Shown piece after piece: positions 7,989-16,625 of a stretch of 39,597 bases of DNA. Made by a program: the position numbers and the translations under genes. Below the pieces are notes generated by a model that worked only from the letters and a program-made list of their open reading frames with translations, did not search any database and was not told the origin of the DNA. The DNA lies in assembly GCA_947581825.1 (NCBI GenBank), contig CANPVP010000006.1, forward strand, positions 1-39,597. Reading direction: 5' to 3'. This DNA comes from an uncultured Clostridia bacterium (GTDB lineage Bacteria > Bacillota > Clostridia > TANB77 > CAG-508). Each line of letters opens with the position of its first letter. Positions within the stretch are counted from its first letter, which is position 1.

Positions 7989-9238
7989 GACCAGATGTTG
8001 AATTACTTCAAAGTGTTTTACAAAAATTGGGTTTTTATACCTATAATATTGATGGTGTATTTGGTCCACGCCTTCTTAATTCAGTAAAATATTTTCAAAG
8101 TCAATTTGGACTTTCTCCAGATGGAGTTGTTGGACCTACAACATGGAATGCTCTCTTTCCATACATAAACGGATACACCACTTATACAATAAAATCCGGT
8201 GACACTCTATATACATTAAGTTCAACTTTTAATACATCTTTAAGTAGAATCTTAATGGCTAATCCTCAAATTAGTAATCCTAATCGTTTATCTGTTGGTG
8301 AAAAAATTATTATTCCTTTTGGAAATGTAGTTACTACTAATGTAAGCTACACTTATAATTTATTTATGATGAATTTATCTGCATTAAAGAAAATCTATCC
8401 TTTCATAACTCTTGGTTCGATTGGAAACAGTGTTATGGGTAAAGCTATTCCTTATGCAAAAATAGGCAATGGCTCTAAAGAAGTTTTTTATAGTGCTGCT
8501 ATTCATGCAAATGAATGGATTACTGCTCCGCTTCTTATGAAATTTCTAGAAAATTTAGCTTTAGCATATACAAATAATTCATCAATTTATAATTTCAATG
8601 CCAGAGAACTTCTAAACCAAGTAAGCATTTATTTAGTTCCTATGGCAAATCCTGATGGTGTAGACTTAGTTACAGGAGCTTTAAAAGAAAGTTCTTCTTA
8701 CTATCAATCTGCCAAACAAATATCAGAAAATTATCCTAACATTAAATTTCCTACTGGTTGGAAAGCCAATATAAATGGTGTGGATTTAAACCTACAATTT
8801 CCTGCTGGATGGGAAGATGCAAAAAGAATAAAATTTGAGCAAGGTTTTACTACACCTGCTCCTAGAGATTTTGTAGGTGATGGACCTTTATCTCAACCCG
8901 AAAGTTTAGCTTTATATAACTTTACTCTTCAGCATAATTTTAGATTAGTAATTGCTTATCATACTCAAGGTCAAGAAATCTATTGGCAATTCCAAAACTA
9001 TACGCCACAAGAGTCATTGTATATAGGCAACACATTTTCTCAAGTTAGCGGGTATGAATTAGCAGATACTCCTTACAATTCAAGTTTTGCTGGATATAAA
9101 GATTGGTTCATACAAGATTATAGAAGACCTGGTTTTACTATTGAAGCGGGAATTGGTAACAATCCTCTTCCTATAACTCAATTTAATGAAATTTATAATG
9201 ACAATATTGGTATATTAGTAATAGGAGCGGTTTTATAA
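7976..9238 (+). CDS. LysM and M14 family gamma-D-glutamyl-diamino acid endopeptidase-like protein
   Basis: Three domains are in order: a peptidoglycan-binding domain 1 (about residues 1-62, with IDGVFGP and LSPDGVVGPTTW), a LysM repeat (about 69-115) and an M14 zinc carboxypeptidase domain (about 125-420). Zinc ligands are His177 and Glu180 in IHANEW and His329 in AYHTQGQ; the catalytic Glu390 is in FTIEAG. The family cleaves the D-Glu-meso-diaminopimelate bond of wall peptides, often in sporulating bacteria. There is no signal peptide, as in the ENP1 type. Everything after residue 1 looks intact; the true start is probably ATG 7960 across the frameshift described separately, so the gene is either disrupted or mis-sequenced. 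Confidence 0.88.
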   Translation: MVLAGPDVELLQSVLQKLGFYTYNIDGVFGPRLLNSVKYFQSQFGLSPDGVVGPTTWNALFPYINGYTTYTIKSGDTLYTLSSTFNTSLSRILMANPQISNPNRLSVGEKIIIPFGNVVTTNVSYTYNLFMMNLSALKKIYPFITLGSIGNSVMGKAIPYAKIGNGSKEVFYSAAIHANEWITAPLLMKFLENLALAYTNNSSIYNFNARELLNQVSIYLVPMANPDGVDLVTGALKESSSYYQSAKQISENYPNIKFPTGWKANINGVDLNLQFPAGWEDAKRIKFEQGFTTPAPRDFVGDGPLSQPESLALYNFTLQHNFRLVIAYHTQGQEIYWQFQNYTPQESLYIGNTFSQVSGYELADTPYNSSFAGYKDWFIQDYRRPGFTIEAGIGNNPLPITQFNEIYNDNIGILVIGAVL

Positions 9239-9255
9239 ACCGCTCCTATTTTTAT
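9220..9255 (+). terminator. Terminator overlapping the endopeptidase stop codon
   Basis: AATAGGAGCGGTTT at 9220-9233 and its exact reverse complement at 9237-9250 form a 14-bp stem with a 3-base loop, followed by a short T-rich tail. The stop codon lies in the loop and start of the right arm. Confidence 0.8.
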
Positions 9256-9269
9256 ATTCCTACCCATTT

Positions 9270-9974
9270 TTATATTTTCTCATAAGTTCCATTTATGTAT
9301 GTGAATACATCTCCTTTTTTTGCATTTTCATACAAATCTTTTGGAAATGCTATTTCTTCAATTTCTTCCATACTACCATTTATCTTATTATTTAAGTCAT
9401 ATAAGCATATTCTGCCTGAATACTTTTCTCCTACTTCATAATGATGCCCTTCTATTCTTTTGCCTTCTAAATACTTTTCTTGTTCTTTTATTTTCTCTTT
9501 TATCATATTATTTATTTCTTTTCCAACATTTTTTGTACCTTCTATATCTAATACAAAATTTTCTTTTTGCTTTCTTAAAACACTTCCCAAAGTAGCTCCT
9601 TGTGGTAATTCTTCTATTTTTTTTGTAATTACACTATTACTCCTATTAGGGCTACAAACACATAAATTATAACTATTATTATCATTTGTACTTGTATTAT
9701 AAATATAATACATTTCTCCATTTTCTCTTGTATTTTTAGCATAATTTTGTAATATATTAGATCTTTCTATTAACATTTCATCTTTATATTTTGAAATTAT
9801 TTTTTTATTATAAAGTTCTAAATCATTAGAAATTAAATTATTCCAAGCATTATCTTCTGATATATTTTCCGTATTATTTGCTCCATTGTTTTTTAAGAAA
9901 TTTGATAACTCTTTTATAAAATCTTGCACAAAATCATTCTCCTTTGATAAATTATTTATTAAATCTAAATCCAA
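9270..9974 (-). CDS. Hypothetical acidic protein, unknown function
   Basis: This 234-residue soluble protein has no signal peptide or membrane segment. The first half is helical and acidic (DLINNLSKENDFVQDFIKEL). The middle holds repeated Asn/Ser around YNLCVCSPNRSN. The last 60 residues, with GRICLYDLNN, FPKDLYENAKKGDVFTYING and a final YEKI, resemble the small beta-rich DUF3006-like tails of clostridial proteins, but the match is only by eye. The start is TTG 9974, supported by AAGGAG at 9985-9990; no ATG fits better. It sits in a minus-strand series with the secreted nuclease but 127 bases away from it. Confidence 0.7.
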   Translation of the reverse strand: MDLDLINNLSKENDFVQDFIKELSNFLKNNGANNTENISEDNAWNNLISNDLELYNKKIISKYKDEMLIERSNILQNYAKNTRENGEMYYIYNTSTNDNNSYNLCVCSPNRSNSVITKKIEELPQGATLGSVLRKQKENFVLDIEGTKNVGKEINNMIKEKIKEQEKYLEGKRIEGHHYEVGEKYSGRICLYDLNNKINGSMEEIEEIAFPKDLYENAKKGDVFTYINGTYEKI

Positions 9975-10101
9975 TATATAATCACTCCTTCGTTTTTTAT
10001 ATTTTACTTTTTTAATGGAAATATACTATTGATAAAATAGTATTAAGAAAAAAACTAAGAGTGATTATATATTATTTTTTATTAATTTACAATAGTTTTA
10101 T

Positions 10102-10866
10102 TTAGTTGTTCTCTGCATGACTATCTCCAGTAGCATAATTAATTACAATTCCTGGTTGTACATTGTAGCAATAAACATTAAAACAAACTCCTTTTCCCTT
10201 ATCTTCTACTGACCATGCTTCCATTTGAACTCCACTTGCTAAAAGATTATTTCCTTCAAAAATAGGTGTAACTCTGTATAAAACATGATTTTTTTTATTT
10301 TTTCTTATGTATTCAGCTACTTCATTTTCAAAAGGTAACATTCCTTCTGTATTCAAATATCTAGTACCTGTTATCAGATTATTTTTATTTGCATTTTCTC
10401 CTGCAAGTTGCCAACCAATCAAGTGACAGCGGTTATACAAATATTTATCTTTTATTAAATCATCATATCTTTTTTGTTTCCACCCTGTCAAATCTTTAAT
10501 ACTTCCTATCTCACCACGTTCTTCCCCATCTTTTGGCATAATTTCTTTACAAATATTTGCATATGCAACTCCGCTTCTACCTAAAATATCTAATTCGCTA
10601 TATTCTTCAAAACTTTTTGTGGTATAGTCATCTTCTGAAAAATATGGAATATTATCATTTATTTCCACATATGGACTTCCATTATATTCTGGAATTGTAG
10701 AAAGATCAAACGTCTGCTCACTTTTTACACTACTGGTATCTTCTGTTGGTTCTGTTGCATTTACTTGTTGATTAATATATTCATAAATTGTAATACAACA
10801 TAAAATTATTATACAAGCAATCAATTGTTTAAAATTTAATTTTTTATATTTTTTTCTTTTGGACAT
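10102..10866 (-). CDS. Secreted DNA/RNA non-specific endonuclease (NUC family)
   Basis: The 254-residue protein has a basic N-terminus and one hydrophobic segment (about residues 13-30), a signal peptide or membrane anchor, so the nuclease acts outside the membrane. The catalytic region reads YNRCHLIGWQLAGENANKNN: His148 takes the place of the DRGH-type general base and Asn163 is the usual metal ligand. Next come LITGTRYLNTEGM and the VLYRVTPIFEGNNLLASG strand typical of streptococcal-type EndA/DNA-entry nucleases. The start has GGAG close upstream. The role could be nucleotide scavenging, DNA processing for uptake or competition; no competence gene is nearby. Confidence 0.9.
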   Translation of the reverse strand: MSKRKKYKKLNFKQLIACIIILCCITIYEYINQQVNATEPTEDTSSVKSEQTFDLSTIPEYNGSPYVEINDNIPYFSEDDYTTKSFEEYSELDILGRSGVAYANICKEIMPKDGEERGEIGSIKDLTGWKQKRYDDLIKDKYLYNRCHLIGWQLAGENANKNNLITGTRYLNTEGMLPFENEVAEYIRKNKKNHVLYRVTPIFEGNNLLASGVQMEAWSVEDKGKGVCFNVYCYNVQPGIVINYATGDSHAENN

Positions 10867-10961
10867 ATAAACTCCTCTTCTTATGATATTTTTTTATTAT
10901 ATTATCATTAAAATAATTATTTCTCAATATTGTTTAATAAATTTAGTATGTCCGTTTTTAT

Positions 10962-10992
10962 AATTTAGGGCGATTGATAATCGCCCTAAATT
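10962..10992. other. Perfect 14-bp stem-loop, no T-run
   Basis: AATTTAGGGCGATT and its exact reverse complement flank a 3-base loop. It lies between the antitoxin stop and the nuclease start on the minus strand. Neither side has an adjacent T-run, so it is not a canonical terminator; it could be an RNA-processing hairpin or an operator. Confidence 0.6.
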
Positions 10993-11031
10993 CATTGCTT
11001 ACTTTTTTTATTAAAGCTTTCTTCGCTCTTA

Positions 11032-11343
11032 CTATTGATCATTAATTTTCTTTCTTAATTTTGCAAAAACTTCTTCATGTTCTAAAACTTTTGTGTTCAG
11101 TTCATCTATTTCTTTCTCAATCTCATCTAATATTTTTTCAAAATCTAAATCACCAAATTTTTCTTCTACATTTTTTTCTCTTTCAAATTCTTGCATCATA
11201 TCAGAATATTTTTCTAAATTCATTATTACCATTGAACCATATCCATTCTTTGTTAAATATACATCCTCATTTTCCTCTAACACTAATTCCTCTATTTCTT
11301 GATATTTATTTTTTATATCTGAAATTGGTCTTATATTAATCAT
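11032..11343 (-). CDS. Phd/YefM family antitoxin, apparently orphan
   Basis: This 103-residue protein starts with a Phd/YefM-type DNA-binding domain: MINIRPISDIKNKYQEIEEL, then VYLTKNGYGSMVIMNLEKY. These match the standard pattern of type II antitoxins that autoregulate their operon. The C-terminal half is an acidic helix (about residues 55-100) that in the family wraps around the toxin. The start is ATG 11343 with AAAAGGAGTGA upstream. No RelE/ParE- or Doc-sized ORF follows in the 165 bases before the nuclease gene, nor precedes it, so the toxin is missing, distant or unrecognised. Confidence 0.85.
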   Translation of the reverse strand: MINIRPISDIKNKYQEIEELVLEENEDVYLTKNGYGSMVIMNLEKYSDMMQEFEREKNVEEKFGDLDFEKILDEIEKEIDELNTKVLEHEEVFAKLRKKINDQ

Positions 11344-11409
11344 AACTAATTCACTCCTTTTAATTATTTATGATTATTTTATCCAAATTTTTATATTTAT
11401 AACACAAAT

Positions 11410-11448
11410 ATAAAAAAAATAGGAATAAATTTACTATTTATTCCTATT
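11410..11448 (-). terminator. Terminator of the HD-protein operon
   Basis: AATAGGAATAAAT at 11418-11430 pairs exactly with 11436-11448 around a 5-base loop. On the minus strand the stem is followed by seven Ts (complement of 11412-11418). It lies 10 bases past the stop of the 620-residue HD protein. Confidence 0.85.
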
Positions 11449-11457
11449 AAATATTTA

Positions 11458-13320
11458 TTATCTTCCATCTCCAGTATCTCCTGGATTTTCACCATCTTCA
11501 GAAATATTAGGATACTTTAACGGTTTCTGAGCTCCACCTCTTTCAGCATCAGCTTCTTCTAGGGATTCCCAACTTTTTTTATCTGCAACTATAGCATTAA
11601 GTATAGTTTGCCTTACCATTACCGCTACTTGAACTCCTCTTTCAACCGTTATAGCTTGATAGAGTTTTGCATTATTCTCCCTTAAAATGTTTCTCAATTT
11701 ATTTTCTAAGTTTTTTCTTTCAGAAAGACTCAAATTGTCTGGACTAATTAATTCATACATTTTCTTTATATATTGTAAAGTATATTCTCTATTTATTGAA
11801 TCTATTTCCTCTTTCTTAATAGGGTCTATTCCATATCCTGGTCCTTTTTGTATTCTTAAATCCACTAACTGATTATATAAATTTCTAGCCTCTATATTTG
11901 TTAAGGAAGTTATAAATCCTATAGCTATCCATTCCTTCGGATAATCGATACTTTCCCACCAAGCTTTATTAAAAGCTTCGTCTGACCTTGTATTTGGATT
12001 TAATTGTGGATTTTCCTTTTCTTGTTCTTGTCGTATTTTTTCTTCATCAATATATCCCTCTTCAACGTTTCCATTAAGCTTCCTTGTTTCAGGAATCTCT
12101 TCATAATGTTCTAAATAATATGTTAATAATTTTTTTATTATACACTTATTTCTTGTTTTATTCCCTTTAAACATTCCAACTACTCCAATTGGAGTTCTGC
12201 TAAGCTTCTTTTCCATTCTTTCTATAGATTCTAGTTTACTAATCTCTGGGTCAGCTATTTCACAATATAAAATTGCCCACATTTCATATAGATTTCTATA
12301 TTTTTTTAATTTATTTATTACTTCCATATCATCTGATAAATCTTCATTTTCTTCTATTTCTTTAGTCCATTTATCTATAAAACTATTAATTTTTTCATAT
12401 ATACTTTTACTTTTATCCGCATATTCTAATTTTGATTCTGGTAAATTTATTAATTTCTCCATTTCATATCCATCTGTAATTTGATAATCAACTTTATCAG
12501 CTGTTCTAATCGCATGCATAACCAATCTATCTTGACTTTTCACATGAGTTGGCAAACTTTTGACCCTACTACGACTATGTGACAATATAGAAAACTTTAC
12601 TGATTCTAATAATTCATCAGGAAATTTGATTCCCTCTCTATTTATTATATTTAAAAAATTTATATAACTTTGTTCTATATGCTCAAAACTTGATATTCCT
12701 TTAAAATCATCTGTATGTCCTAAACTTGCTTCATACTCTTTGCCAAAAATTTGTCTTCTACACCTACGATTTTTTATTCGCTCTTCTTCACTCTGTTTTT
12801 CTTGATGTTTTTGGTATATTTCTGATACCGCATCTTCTCCATCATGCCCAAAAGGTGTGTGTCCTAAATCATGTGCATATCCTGATAATCTTGCTAAAAG
12901 TTTAGCTCTTTCTTTATTCAAAGAATATATGATATACTCAGGGTTATTTTTATCAACTCCATCTTTTAAAACTATAGTTGGAGCCGCTGTTGATGAATTT
13001 TGCTCACTTGTAATTTCTTCTCCATAATCTTTATCTACTATTTCTTCAAACTCAAAAGCCTCCACATAAATTTTTTCTACAAAATCTTCTGCTATTCCTG
13101 CAACCATTAAAGTATGATCTCCTCTTGTTCTTCTATCAGTCCATTCTTCATCCTCATTCCCGTTTTGATTTAGTCCCTTTATTTCATCTGCATCTAAAAA
13201 TTGAGTTTTTCCAAATAAACTTCTAAATTCTGGAGATGAAATAACCGTATATATAGCGCGTTTTAAAATTTTTATATCTTTTTCTAGATTTTCAACCTTA
13301 CTTTCTAATTGTATTTGCAT
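11458..13320 (-). CDS. HD-domain dGTPase-like triphosphohydrolase, long form
   Basis: The 620-residue protein has a predicted coiled coil (about residues 1-25) and then an HD phosphohydrolase core. The metal ligands expected of dGTPases are all present: His69 in TRGDHTLMV, His150-Asp151 in YAHDLGHTPFGHDGE, and Asp275 in IRTADKVDYQ. GHTPFGHDGE is characteristic of deoxyguanosinetriphosphate triphosphohydrolases, which convert dGTP to deoxyguanosine and triphosphate. The protein is longer than typical dGTPases, with an acidic insert at about 95-125 and a long C-terminal half. AAGGAGG precedes ATG 13320. It follows a second HD paralogue by 41 bases, so the two are probably co-transcribed. Confidence 0.88.
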   Translation of the reverse strand: MQIQLESKVENLEKDIKILKRAIYTVISSPEFRSLFGKTQFLDADEIKGLNQNGNEDEEWTDRRTRGDHTLMVAGIAEDFVEKIYVEAFEFEEIVDKDYGEEITSEQNSSTAAPTIVLKDGVDKNNPEYIIYSLNKERAKLLARLSGYAHDLGHTPFGHDGEDAVSEIYQKHQEKQSEEERIKNRRCRRQIFGKEYEASLGHTDDFKGISSFEHIEQSYINFLNIINREGIKFPDELLESVKFSILSHSRSRVKSLPTHVKSQDRLVMHAIRTADKVDYQITDGYEMEKLINLPESKLEYADKSKSIYEKINSFIDKWTKEIEENEDLSDDMEVINKLKKYRNLYEMWAILYCEIADPEISKLESIERMEKKLSRTPIGVVGMFKGNKTRNKCIIKKLLTYYLEHYEEIPETRKLNGNVEEGYIDEEKIRQEQEKENPQLNPNTRSDEAFNKAWWESIDYPKEWIAIGFITSLTNIEARNLYNQLVDLRIQKGPGYGIDPIKKEEIDSINREYTLQYIKKMYELISPDNLSLSERKNLENKLRNILRENNAKLYQAITVERGVQVAVMVRQTILNAIVADKKSWESLEEADAERGGAQKPLKYPNISEDGENPGDTGDGR

Positions 13321-13361
13321 AAATCCTCCTTATACATTAGATATTTATCATATTTCTTAAC

Positions 13362-15017
13362 CTAATCATCTCTAGGCTCTCCACTATTAGGTGCTTCACT
13401 TTCTCCATTTAACATTAATGCTTTTAATCCTTCTTCTTGACTGTTCATAGTTTTCTTCATAAATTCAGACATTTCAGATGAATCAGGTGTTTCTGTTACA
13501 ATTCCTGGAATATCTTTATATTTTTTATTCAAGTCTTTTTCTTGTTCTAGTGCTAAATTTCCTGATTCTCTTAAATATTGCACAAATTCCAAATCAGTCA
13601 TGCTGGCTATAAATTGAGAGGTTATTAAAGCTGCTATCGCTTCTGGCTTACTAATTTTTTCACCTGTTTCTCCTTCTTTTCTACAATCCGCTATTTTAGA
13701 AGAAAATTCATAATCACTCTCAGTTATTCCTTCTGCAAATGTTAATAATTGCCTAATATAATTGCCTTCAGGATATTTTTGTTTCAACTCTTCTGTTATT
13801 TCAAACTTTTTATCACTCTCTAACTTACTAATTACACCTTCTTCAACTAATATATTTTTTCCTTGCTCTATAATATTTTTTATTGCCATTGGAAATATTT
13901 TTCTTTCTGTTCCTCTTGTTACTTTACTTACAATTGCTCTATTATTTTTCTGCCTTAATCTATATAATTTTTCAGCCATTTCTTGAGACATTTTTATTTT
14001 AGTTTTATTACTATTGGCTACAACATCTTGTTTAGCAGCCTCCTCTATCCTTCTAGCAATTTCTCCATAATTTTGGGAATCTATCAAAGTTCGTAGTTCT
14101 TCACTTGTTATACCAAAATCTTTAAAAATTGATATATATTCGGAATCAACTTCATTTATAAGTCTCTCTCTTATTCCATCCACAAAATCTCTTCCAGCAT
14201 ATGATATAATATCACTAATTCTTAACAAACAACCTTCGATTGTAGCTGGCATAATTTTTTTATCTTCCCCTTCTTCAGTATAACATCTTAATAATTCTTC
14301 TTGAAATTGATTTTCATCTTTTTTTACTGGTTCAAATATTCTTCCTGTTGCTTCTCCATTATGAGTAAGTACTCCATCAAGAATCACCCATAAATTTTTT
14401 CTTATCGCCTCTAAATGCCATGGCTTTATATCAGGATTTTTTTCTTCTATCTTTTCTATAACTTTCTCATAAAAATCTTCTCTATATAATAGCCTTCTAG
14501 TTCCCTCTGCATTATGCCATAAATATCCCAAACCCATGCTTTGAAGTGCATCACTAATCCATTGTTCTCCATCATGACCATATGGTGTATGTCCATTATC
14601 GTGTATTTTTAACATCACCTCTGTAAGGTCTGCGTTTATTCCTATTTTTTCTGCCATATCTCGACCAATTTTTGCTGCAGCTGCAGAATGTATTTTTCTA
14701 TTAGTTGTTTGTGAATATGATTTTCTTAAAATTTTAATCATCATAGTTACATTTTCTAGTCTATCTGTATATTGTCCTAAAATCTCTTTCATGTATTTCA
14801 AATATGGGGTTAAAATTGCATTATAATCTTTTGTTATATAATAAGTTTCAGATTTTTCTATTATTTCTGTTAATACTTCATTTACATTATATTTTTCTGA
14901 TATATATGGATTTAATAAAGTCCTTACCTGATCTACTACTCCTTTTGGTATATAATACTCCTTTGGCTCTTCTACTCCAATTATTCTAAAATTAACTTCT
15001 GTTTTTTCTTCTTCCAT
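13362..15017 (-). CDS. HD-domain dGTPase-like triphosphohydrolase, second paralogue
   Basis: This 551-residue protein is the first gene of the two-gene HD unit. Its HD ligands are His110 in NRKIHSAAAA, His139-Asp140 in KIHDNGHTPYGHDGE, and Asp269 in RISDIISYAGRDFVDG; the last region is closer to the standard dGTPase pattern than in its neighbour. An N-terminal domain of about 85 residues precedes the core, and a Glu-rich tail ends it. Overall the two proteins are quite different, so this is an old duplication or a pairing of two subfamilies. The start has AAAGGAAT upstream. A likely promoter lies at 15074-15102. Function in dNTP balance or in phage defence is inference. Confidence 0.88.
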   Translation of the reverse strand: MEEEKTEVNFRIIGVEEPKEYYIPKGVVDQVRTLLNPYISEKYNVNEVLTEIIEKSETYYITKDYNAILTPYLKYMKEILGQYTDRLENVTMMIKILRKSYSQTTNRKIHSAAAAKIGRDMAEKIGINADLTEVMLKIHDNGHTPYGHDGEQWISDALQSMGLGYLWHNAEGTRRLLYREDFYEKVIEKIEEKNPDIKPWHLEAIRKNLWVILDGVLTHNGEATGRIFEPVKKDENQFQEELLRCYTEEGEDKKIMPATIEGCLLRISDIISYAGRDFVDGIRERLINEVDSEYISIFKDFGITSEELRTLIDSQNYGEIARRIEEAAKQDVVANSNKTKIKMSQEMAEKLYRLRQKNNRAIVSKVTRGTERKIFPMAIKNIIEQGKNILVEEGVISKLESDKKFEITEELKQKYPEGNYIRQLLTFAEGITESDYEFSSKIADCRKEGETGEKISKPEAIAALITSQFIASMTDLEFVQYLRESGNLALEQEKDLNKKYKDIPGIVTETPDSSEMSEFMKKTMNSQEEGLKALMLNGESEAPNSGEPRDD

Positions 15018-15073
15018 AAATTACATTCCTTTCTTGAATTATATTCAAGTCATTTCTTAAAACATTCTAGTAA

Positions 15074-15103
15074 ATTATATCATATTTACATAATTTTGTA
15101 AAT
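15074..15103 (-). promoter_or_regulatory. Promoter of the HD-protein operon with inverted repeat in the spacer
   Basis: On the minus strand TTTACA (15102-15097), a 17-base spacer and TATAAT (15079-15074) make a good sigma-A promoter. An inverted repeat, ATTTACA at 15084-15090 and TGTAAAT at 15097-15103, overlaps the -35 and spacer and could be a repressor site. Confidence 0.65.
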
Positions 15104-15122
15104 GTAAAAAAGTAGAATTATG

Positions 15123-15151
15123 TTGATTTTTTCAGAGTTTTGTAATATACT
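15123..15151 (+). promoter_or_regulatory. Promoter of the pfkB-purE-purC unit
   Basis: TTGATT (15123-15128), exactly 17 bases, then TATACT (15146-15151). The predicted transcript would start at about 15158, just before the AAAGGAGGG ribosome-binding site. It is divergent from, and close to, the HD-operon promoter. Confidence 0.65.
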
Positions 15152-15176
15152 TTCTGTATCAAAGGAGGGTATTTTA

Positions 15177-16073
15177 ATGAAAGATATCGTTTTTATCAGT
15201 CATGGAGATTTAATATTAGATAAAATATATGACTATAAACTAAATCTTATTAAGCAAGATGGTGGCGGTTGTAATTGGAATACTTTATATAATATAGCTT
15301 CTAAAGGAGAAACTTGCTATGCATTTGCAACATGTGGTGATGATGAAGAAGGTCGCCTAGCTCTTGAATCTTTGCACAAAGTTAATATAAATACTAATTT
15401 TGTACAATTTGAAAACAAAAGAACTAATGTAATGAATATTATTATACCTGATGAAAAATTAGAAGATAATTCTATAAAACACACTTGGACTTGTCCTATT
15501 ACAGGAATACGCACAATTAATTTTTCTGATAATTTACCAAAGACAATTCCAGAGGAATTAAAAGATAAAGATTTATATGTTATTTTAGATAAATTTAGAC
15601 CTATAAATCTTGAATTTATCAATAACATTGAAAATAAAAAAGTTTGTTTAGATATTGGTTCTGTTAGATATTTCGAAGAATTTTCTAAAGAACATTTACA
15701 AAATTTTATTTCAAAAGCAAATTTTGTTTTACTTAATAATGATGCAGCACCATTTTTATTTGAAAAACTCGAAGTTACAAACTTAGAAGAGTTTTATAAT
15801 CAATTCAATTTTGATTTACTTGTTAAAACATCTGGAAAAAAATCTACAACTTTTGTATTTAAAGAAAATGGAAAAACTGTTTCTATCGAAAAAGTTCCTG
15901 AAATTATTGATGATGTTACTGATAATACAGGTGCTGGAGATGCATTTTTTGCTGAACTTATAACTCAATATGCACATAAAAAAGTTATTAATACTGAGTT
16001 TGTTGATTCTGCTTTTAAAATTGCAAATGAAGCTACAAAACGAGTAGTTCAACATCTTGGTAGTAGAAAATAA
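15177..16073 (+). CDS. PfkB family carbohydrate/nucleoside kinase
   Basis: This 298-residue sugar kinase of the ribokinase (PfkB) fold has the N-terminal glycine-rich region QDGGGCNWNTLYNIAS, then ATCGDDEEG, and the second PfkB signature DNTGAGDAFFAE, with catalytic base Asp255. It would phosphorylate a sugar or sugar-like alcohol using ATP in the cytoplasm; the exact substrate is not evident. The start is ATG 15177 behind AAAGGAGGG; an upstream ATG at 15120 lies inside the promoter. It is the first gene of a tight unit with purE (17-base gap) and purC, so it may feed or salvage purine precursors, but that is inference. Confidence 0.9.
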   Translation: MKDIVFISHGDLILDKIYDYKLNLIKQDGGGCNWNTLYNIASKGETCYAFATCGDDEEGRLALESLHKVNINTNFVQFENKRTNVMNIIIPDEKLEDNSIKHTWTCPITGIRTINFSDNLPKTIPEELKDKDLYVILDKFRPINLEFINNIENKKVCLDIGSVRYFEEFSKEHLQNFISKANFVLLNNDAAPFLFEKLEVTNLEEFYNQFNFDLLVKTSGKKSTTFVFKENGKTVSIEKVPEIIDDVTDNTGAGDAFFAELITQYAHKKVINTEFVDSAFKIANEATKRVVQHLGSRK

Positions 16074-16089
16074 ATATAGGAGGATTATT

Positions 16090-16611
16090 ATGAAAGAAGA
16101 AATTGATGTTGCTATCATAATGGGAAGTGATTCCGACTTACCAATAATGAAAGACGCAGCAAAATTTTTGGATGACATGGGAATTAGTTATGAAATCAAA
16201 ATTTTATCTGTTCATAGGACACCTGAAAAAGCTTTCGAATATGCTAATTCTTTAAAAGAACGAAAAGTAAAAGTTATTATTGGTGGTGCTGGTGGTGCTG
16301 CTCATTTACCTGGTGTTTTTGCTGCAATGGTACCTGTACCTGTAATTGGTGTTCCAATTCACACTAAAACTTTAAGTGGAGTTGATTCTTTATATTCAAT
16401 TGTTCAAATGCCTTCAGGTATTCCTGTTGCCACTGTCGCAATTAATGGTGCTAAAAATGCTGCTATTCTTGCTTCAACAATACTTGGAGTTTCAAATGAT
16501 ACAATTCAAAAAAAATTATGTGATTATAAAGCTTCTTTAAAAACTGCTGTTATAGAAAAAGATAACAAACTACAAGAATTAGGTTATGAAGCTTATATAA
16601 AACAAATGTAA
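16090..16611 (+). CDS. purE: 5-(carboxyamino)imidazole ribonucleotide mutase
   Basis: This 173-residue class I PurE converts N5-CAIR to CAIR in de novo purine synthesis. The substrate-binding motifs are clear: IIMGSDSDLPIM, the catalytic histidine in ILSVHRTPEKAFEYA, then GGAGGAAHLPGVFAA and PVIGVPIHTKTLSGVDSL. The start is ATG 16090 with AGGAGG at about 16079-16084. No purK is visible next to it; the ATP-dependent carboxylation step must be encoded elsewhere or supplied by a second route. purC follows 15 bases later. Confidence 0.97.
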   Translation: MKEEIDVAIIMGSDSDLPIMKDAAKFLDDMGISYEIKILSVHRTPEKAFEYANSLKERKVKVIIGGAGGAAHLPGVFAAMVPVPVIGVPIHTKTLSGVDSLYSIVQMPSGIPVATVAINGAKNAAILASTILGVSNDTIQKKLCDYKASLKTAVIEKDNKLQELGYEAYIKQM

Positions 16612-16625
16612 TTATGGAGGGTTTT

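Noticed and set aside
16057..16089. Upstream extended start for purE
   Set aside because: It overlaps the kinase stop and the AGGAGG site; ATG 16090 gives the standard PurE N-terminus.
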